Origin: Antedon mediterranea
Lineage: Eukaryota > Echinodermata > Crinoidea > Comatulida > Antedonidae
DNA length: 60,000 nucleotides
Direction: 5' to 3'
Assembly (NCBI RefSeq): GCF_964355755.1
Contig: NC_092670.1
Span: 17,919,201-17,979,200 of the forward strand
The translations under genes were made by a program, and so were the position numbers. Under the pieces are notes generated by a model that did no database searches, was not told where the DNA came from, and saw nothing but the letters and a program-made list of their open reading frames with translations. Positions 48,201-57,200 of this stretch are shown in pieces (position 1 is the stretch's first letter; the number at the start of each line of letters is the position of its first letter).

Positions 48201-51200
48201 CATACATTTTTATAAAATAAAGAACAATAAAATTCAATATAACAGCTAAAAAGGCACTATATCTATACATGTACATAAAATCGATGGAGTAAAAGTATGC
48301 TTTAAAAACGTACATTTTATGTTTATTGCAAGTTATAGTAAAAGTACGACTATTTATCATTTAAATTTACTTTATATTAAGAAATGTATTAAAAAGTAGC
48401 TGTTTCTTTTATTATATCTTAAATCATGTATATTCTTTTAATTATTTTTGCACCATCACCAGATTCGACATTAATTTATACCACCATCTTTTATAGTTAG
48501 AATGTTATCCGCTGAAACTACTTAAAGTTCCCAATTATTAAGTCCGGCGCACACTAGAGCTTTCGGCTGAGCCAACTGGCACGAGTAACACTTGCTCACA
48601 TCGTGCGTCGGGCTTTAGTTTCAGTACGTTACATTTTTTGTTTGAAGGATAGAGGATGTTCAGACGAATCGAAAGTAACGCGAGCGCATAATTTCGTGTT
48701 TGATGCAACTTTACATTAGACTTTAGGCCGTCTCAACATAACTATAAATGGTAAATCTACTCTAATTTATTTCAAACTAAACATCCACAAACAATAAACA
48801 TATATCATGGAAAATGTGACCACAAACAAATAAGTAAAAAGTTAGTTGCACGATACCAAAATAAGGCGATACCCGGATAAACAATGATGATGGAGAAATT
48901 TGACCGATGAATAAAATAATCAGGAAAATAAAGTTTTCCTGATTATTAGAATTAGTCGCAATCACCGATATTTTTAAATAATAAAACATGGACTGGATGA
49001 TTTTACGCGATAATACGTAGTTTTCTGAGCGTGTGCAGTATGTCTGTTAAAAAATAATACGTTTTTTTCTTCGAAAATGAAGAGTGTCGAAATATGTGTT
49101 TATTTAAAACAATTTAATCATCAATTTTCCAAATATAAAACCATAACTTGTAAACTATTGTATAGTAGGCTACCTGTCATTAATAGTATTTCACAAAAAA
49201 ATATACAACGACGATCTCAATATTAATATTTATAACCGGGGTAACCTACATTATTCGTAGTTGAGTTATTAATTCTAACAACAAGTATGGCGCGCCACGC
49301 TGTCAAAACTAAGATATCTCTATTGCTTGAATAAATAACAGCTTGGCGCGCCATACACAAGGTTTAACATTCATATTTGAACCTATTCAATCTTAATTCA
49401 TCAGTAACCGATGGATGTAATTAAAAGCTTTCGAATCCCGACACAAAAGAGAAGCATTTCCCGATAATATCCTTTGATTTCATTCTGAATTAACAATAGA
49501 TTATTAAATTAGAAAATCAGTTGATATCGCAATGAGGTCGCAATAAATACTTTCACTCAATAGACACAGGCCTGGTAATTTGATTCTGCTGAGAAAATTG
49601 AATTGTTTTAAAGCTTAAAAAACCCTGGATATTGAGAAATATTATGTTGTCAATTCTTAAATATCTTGCAGGAAATAGGAACGGGACAGGAAACCAACAC
49701 TACTTCTACTTAGACAACGTCAGCGGAGATTTTGGTAAAAGTCGCCGTTTACTATTTTAAGGATTAATTACGCATAGTTAAAACTGGACTTCATTCCCCA
49801 ATTGATATAGAAGCCTAAAGTTCTGTCCACACTAGTTGGACAAAAAAAAAGTGTGATATGCCCAAATATGGTAGTGATATGACATCATCATGTCCATATA
49901 TGGGCACATCACATTTTTTGTTACGTAAAGTTTGATAGTGCAGACAGAACCTTAGAATGTGTAGTCTTTATGAATCAAGAGAACAAGAGACGTTTAAAAA
50001 ATATGTATAAAATACCAATAAATAAATCCGAAGGCAAATTACTGAACAATTTCAACGCTGTGGGTATCAGTGGCTGTATCTCAATGGAGATATACAATAA
50101 ATAATCAAAAAGCTAAATCAAAACGATAAAGTAAAACAGCCAGAAATATTAGCAGAGCTTTAATAAATAAATAACATGCTACCTCCTATACCCCACTTAC
50201 AGAAAAGTAAAATCAAGAAACTCTGTTGTTATATCACAAATGTTACATTTTCGAACAATATCGGTTTCGTGTAGCTATAGTTACAAAGTGCAAGGCATGT
50301 CCAGTTAAACTGCGTTAGCAGACCACCGTGTGTGACACAAAGGTAGGCCTAATTGTTATATAAATATTAAAACTTGGTGTATTCATTTCGTCTAATGAAA
50401 AGTCATTAGACCAACACATTAAAATAGAACGTTGTCTGAGGTAAATCAATCTATCAATCAATAAATTAAATAAACATTTTGGCTTAACAAATCACAAAGT
50501 TGAAAGAAACGTTTATTTATATCATTACAGTAGTTTCTGCTGACCAATAGCTCCAATCTCACCCTCACAAATCAACAAATAATAATAATTTATTTGGAAG
50601 CTACACTTTTGAAACAGTGGCACACTTCTTGAATGACGGTGCGTCCAGAGTAATTAAAATAAAATAGGAGTTACAAGAAAAAATGATTTAACAATAGGTT
50701 TATTTACAGTACAAGGAAACTTAAACTAAATTATGTACAAGATAAAAAAATAACAACACAAATCAACAAATTATCAAAGCACTCGTCTTTATTCTTATAA
50801 TATGAATAAAGCATAACTGCTGATCAACAATGATTCTACTTCAATTACTGCAGTAACTATATTTTCTATTGCAATAACATGATTTTATTTTGTTTCAATG
50901 TAAAAGTTTACGAGGTAGCCATTAAAATATCATTGTTTTTATTCAGGAAACACCTTATTAAATAAATAACTGCCTAACCGGTTAAAGCGTAAACAAAATG
51001 CAGTTATTACTGCAGTAACTGCAGTAGAAGTCACAATTAACCAGATGAATAATCTGTGTAGAAGTATCGACATAATGACTAGAGAAAAATTCAATTTAGT
51101 TTGTGTGACTACAAAACACAGCATTAACCTAATTGATATGTTATAGGTCAACCTATTGACGAATAAAATGAACTTATCAGAGCTTTAATAATTAATAGAG

Positions 51201-54200
51201 TTGCAAGCCCATCATAGCACTAATGGTACGCCACACATTTTAGCAGTTTAAATTGACTGCGATTTGATAAATGTCAATCAGACAAAAGAGTGAAATATGT
51301 TTTTTAAGGCACATAATTGAATGCACTTTAAGAGGACAGTAGTTAACATTCACTGTATTTTTTTAAAGATGTATTAACCCTCAAAAACATGAAAAATAAA
51401 AATTAATAAAATCAGACTTTGAATAGATTATTTTGTAGTTTTAATAAAATTAATCAGTCCATAGAGAAAAAAACGGCAAAATATTAATGTTTTCACTTAT
51501 AAAATGACAAAATAAATGATTGATTTCAACCAAAAACTATTTTTTACTATTTTTGTTAGTTTTTAGGTAAATACATTTTTTTTTCCAATCCAATTTTTGG
51601 TCAAAGCGAATAACTATTAGGTGACATTAAAATGGCATATTCAACAACAAAATTGTTTGAGAATTATTTTTTCAGGGGGACAATACATCTCTAATGTGTT
51701 TTCCTTCATGTTGGAAAAAATAACTATTTGTTGTATTGTATAGTTTTAGCCTATTTTTAAATTCTATTTCCTCCAAAACATACAAAAAAAATACAACTTT
51801 GATATATGCCATTTTGTAATTTTGATCAAGTTATTCACTATAGGCCTAGGCAAACAAACTGTGAACAACAATAAAGATTTCACTTATACATTTTTGTTTT
51901 TAAATCTACTGTTAGGTGAAAATGATCATTAAATTGGCATATTTGTTCTTGCATTCTCTTGTCAGAGTCAATTTATTCGGTATTCTGACCATTCTATCTT
52001 GTTCAAAAAACGTTTGAATTACAGTACAAAATGCGGTTTCCAGAGCAAAATTGTTTGTAATTTTTATCCAATGATTTTTAATTTCTAGTTGCCATGTTGA
52101 CAACCAGATATTACGTAAAAATAAATGGTTTGATAATAAACAACCTACGTGAGCCGGAGAAGACCACCAAGAAACTAGCCAATGCCGACTAGACTTAATT
52201 TTTCTGGAATTTAAACCAAACAATAATTTTTTTTTAAACGTATACTTGATTATTCAAATAGGAATTGAAAACTACAAGTTTATAAATATTATAAAATAAA
52301 TTATATAATTATTTATTTATATTCTAAAAACAATTATTTTAACTGAATTGAGTTGATCCAAGAATAATAATACTGTATTATCAGAAAATAAATAAAAATA
52401 TTATAGTAGATTAATATTGATCTATTCCATGAGAAAACCATTCTTAATTATGAATAGAGCAATTATGGAAGAACTTGTTTATATCATATAAGTAAATCAA
52501 AACTCATAAAAAATTGGTTTATATTTATTTAATTTTAATGATTGATTATAATCTCAAGGTTGTCTTAATATGTTGGTTAGTTACGTACTTTTTCACGGCG
52601 ACAATAGCACAGTACATCTCTCAAGGGCCAGGTGCATCCTACGTTGAATCAGAGCATGTACCTATTGATTACCAATACCTACAGCATTTCCTCTTAGCAA
52701 CTGTTGCAATGTTAGTAAATCATTGTAGCATTAAGAATGATTTAAGTAAAATAACATAAACTGTTGTATCTCTAAAGCTCTGTCTACACTATACAACTTT
52801 ATGTTACAAAAAATGTGATGTGTCCATTTATGGACATGATGATGTCAAATCACTACCATATTTGAGCATATTACTACCATATTTGGGCACATCACACTTT
52901 TTTTGTCAAACTAGTTTGATAGCTTCATAAAGTGCCTAATACAATGTTCCTAAGCGCTTATCATACCAAAATGATCCATAAATTATCCTAAAATAACCAA
53001 AAAAAGAAGAAAAGAAACCATTTACACCGCTATGTTCTCCAGCACTTTGAAGTTCCCATATGAGAGCTCACCGGAACAGTATTCACAGGAGCTCGAGTAA
53101 AAAAGGCATATGTCTATCCAAAACACTTTGCGGTAAAGTTTTAATGCCTCTTAATATTTCATACTCATCCAACAGTGAGAAACTTGCCAATTACATGAGG
53201 GATAAACTAAAGTCATGGTACTTATAAACTATGTCTTATTTGAGGCTTAGAAAGTGGTGTAGAAAAAGTTGTTTGTGAGTTACAATTTAAGTAGTGTAAA
53301 ATTCAAATAAATATTTTTTATAGATTAGAGTAGAGTAATAAAGAATTTAAAAAGTATTAAAGGCAAATTGTAACCATTAACAATTTTAAAATGTGATAAA
53401 ATTGTAAACAATTCCAATGCTCGTTTTGATAATTGCCTCACAAGATACAAACAGCTTACATTCTTATTAAGGATATTAGTTAAATGTGAACAATTATTCC
53501 AACCGGACAGGTGAACACATTGAGGTCATCCATGGACAACGAATGAAATCAAAACATTAACAGTTGGCCGCACAGCACAGTCAATACACCTAGTTCAGTC
53601 AATTGTTGATTTCCAAAACAATTCGCTGAAGGACTAATGAATTAATTTTTTTAGCAGACCTCCCCAACATTTATTAACAGCAGGCTCTTGAATATCTACA
53701 TTTATTTTATCTTATTTTTATTTTATTCAATCAAAACCAACAGCGATAATTACCGCCACTTACAGGTTTGAAACATAAAATAATACATCAAAAACAAAAA
53801 TATATATATAGATCTTTTTGCGATATCAAAGCATTATATATCAGTTATTTTAGCAGGAATGCTTATATTTACATACATAAACCATTTATATTGCGCAAAT
53901 GTCAAGGCGTATTACAGATAACTAAAACTAAATTTTAACGTTAATCAATGTTATGAAAAAAGTGTAATTTTAGGAGTTTTTAACTTATTGACGCCTTATG
54001 AATATGCTGTGGAAGCATGTTCCACATACGGGGGCCAGAGACATCGAAGGACTGATCCCCTGTGGAGGTGATTTGTCGGAGGAAAGAGTTGGGTATTATC
54101 AAAAGAGGATCGGAGCATTTAAGCTCCCATCTTTAAAATAAGAAGTTCAGTTTATTGCGCTCTTATTCTCTAATAATCTACAATAAATATGAAATCTTAC

Positions 54201-57200
54201 TTGTAGTTTGTGAGCCACACGATGTGTTTTACCAATGTCTGTTGTCCATACACTTGCACACAGACCATACTTGACTCCATTCGCTCTGTCAATCGCCTAA
54301 AGATACCCATATTAACAGTTGGTTAAAAGCATCATCAAAATAAAATATCCACAATCGAAATAATTCTCATTAATGAAGTCTTTACTGCATTGAAACATAA
54401 CAACGTATAGTCAAGTCAAGTATCATTTATTATCATTTGTTTTAGGAAAAACATAGAAATTCTGTTTGCTCTGTTGGCGGAGCACAATATCCAACGGACA
54501 CAACACGAACTCAAAAACAAAAACATTACAAAAAAAAGTCTACATCATATTTAAGGCTCTAGGCTGATGCTTTTGATTCGCATGAACAAATTTGCCTAGT
54601 GGAAAACAGGCTTTAGAAAGGTTTGTAAAGCAGGGTCACATTGTGTCACATGCATCATAGGAATTATGTTTAAGCTTACATTAGGGTTCCATATGACACT
54701 GTATTTAGGAATTTGCCTGTGGTATTATACTGCTTCACTGCAAGCTTGGTGTAGAGGTTCGAATGTCAGGCTGGTGATCTAAGGTTGTTTGTTTTTTCAA
54801 ATTACTGAGCATTCAAAACATGTGAGAGTATGTATCTGACTAAAGCTCTGTCTACAATATCAAACTTTATGTGACAAAAAAATGTGATGTGCCCATATAT
54901 GGACATGATGATGTCATATCACTACCATATTTGAGCATATCACTACCATATGTGGACACATCACACTTGTCTTTTCAAACTAGTTTGATAATGTAGACAG
55001 AGCTCCACTAAAGAGTAGAGAGCAGACTAACCTCTTGTTCTGTAGTAAAAGACTGGATACAAACTACAGGTCCAAATATCTCTTCTTGCATGCATCTTGA
55101 TTGGTCATCAAGGCCTGTTATTATAGTAGGCAACATGAAGTAGCCCTGAAATAATTAATACATAAAAGATAAAAAACTACACACAGAAACAAGAAGCAGT
55201 CTTTGAAGGTTTTGGACGTCTAGAATGAGGTATGACTCCATGACAACACACACAGTAACAAGAAGCAGTCTTTGAAGGTTTTGGACGTCTAGAATGAGGT
55301 ATGTCTCCATGACAACACACACAGAAACAAGAAGCAGTCTTTTAAGGTTTTGGACGTCTAGAATGAGGTATGTCTCCATGACAACACACACAGAAACAAG
55401 AAACAGTCTTTGAAGGTTTTGGACGTCTAGAATGAGGTATGTCTCCATGACAACACACACAGAAACAAGAAGCAGTCTTTGAAGGTTTTGGACGTCTAGA
55501 ATGAGGTATGTCTCCATGACAACACACACAGAAACAAGAAGCAGTCTTTGAAGGTTTTGGACGTCTAGAATGAGGTATGTCGGAGACTCCATGACAACAC
55601 ACACAGAAACAAGTCTTTAGGAGTGACATGGGATTCGAACCCATGACTCTGGGATTGGTAACCATCCTACTAAAACTTATGTAGTTAGTTTTATATATAT
55701 TGTTTTCAATTGATATATCATTCATTAAATATACAACAGAACTCACTTTTTCATTTTCTTTAGGCAGCGTTAGTTCATCAACAGAATCCCCAATCAATAT
55801 TTTGCCACCATCTTCTTTTGCTAAACGGACATAACCTTTGACCTTAGCAAGGTGTTCCTTACTGACTAGTGCTCCCATATTTGTAGCTGAATCCTTTGGG
55901 TTTCCCACAATTATTTTCCTGCAAGTTCAAGAGTATAGTGAACATTTTGTCAACATGGGAATATATTTGTATTGTGTTAATACCTGCTTTAATACATTAG
56001 TTGTATAGGTTGATAGAATATGCTAGATGGACATTTTCACCTGTAAAGCACTGTCTACACTATGAAACTTTGTGACAAAAAAAAATATGTGCCCATATAT
56101 GAACATGATGTCATATCACTACCATATTTGGGTATATCACTACCATATTTGGGCACATCACACTAAATTTTAGTTAGATAGTGTATCAGCTAATAAAATA
56201 AAAAATGTAAAGTTTCAACTCTAGAGGGCATTGCATCCACCTAAGAGACATATTAAGAGATTGATAAAAGTGTAGGTTTGGAGCCTACTAATGATGTTAA
56301 TGATGATGATGATGAACCACATCTGACATGTGTGGGGTCAAGGTGTCAAATTTAATATACAGTGTACATTCCTACAATATGAGCAAAAACACTTTTTCAC
56401 TTTGTAAAATCATGTTTTTAAAGTTTAGTACTGCAGCATGGAACTGAGTTCATATAAAAAAGAAATGATGACCTACAAAATAAAAAAGGGAAGTTCTTGT
56501 TCCCCCTGAACCCTCTGTATGCGTCACTGTATTAAACACTTTCTCTTACTTGGTGGCCTCAACAAATCTTGTGATGAACGTGTTGTAGATAGCATCTTGT
56601 ACGTAGATCCTACTGGTACACAGACAGATCTCACCTTGGTTGGCAAAAGCTGAACGTATTACTCTGTTGATACACTTGTCAAGGTCTGCATCAGAAAACA
56701 CAATCGCTGGGTTCTTGCCTCCAAGCTAAAAGAAACAAAAAGGAAATCAAATAATTAATTATAAATAAAAAAGTGGCCTTATGGCTCACTATTTACAATT
56801 TTAATTATTCATATGATATACTTAATACATTTAATATACTTAATACATTTAAAATACTTAATACATTTAATATACTAAATACATATGCTTAATACATCTT
56901 CTTTCTTTTAGGCTTTCCCATAATATTGTAAGTTATTTTAGTAAAGTGAGATAAATATATGAAATGTGTTGAGCATAGTAGTGAGTAGTACTTTAGTATG
57001 CTTGGCATTAGTGTGTAGTGACAGCAATAAATCTCACTCCTGACGACGATAACAAGTATATTGATCAAAACGTTTAGAAACTCAACTGTTCTTTTCAGAA
57101 CTACATACATGGTATACTGCAAACTTTATATCAAAATAGCAATAAAATCTTTATTGAAATTATTTTCATTATCTGAGACAACTGTGACAGCCTTTGGCTG

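Noticed and set aside
55155-55604. 149-aa minus-strand ORF of [20 protein letters not shown] units
   Set aside because: It is a by-product of the 69-bp tandem repeat in an intron. The alternative frame through the same repeat is equally open.
55618-55672. tRNA gene
   Set aside because: Only the T-arm/B-box half is present. No acceptor stem pairing or A-box was found.
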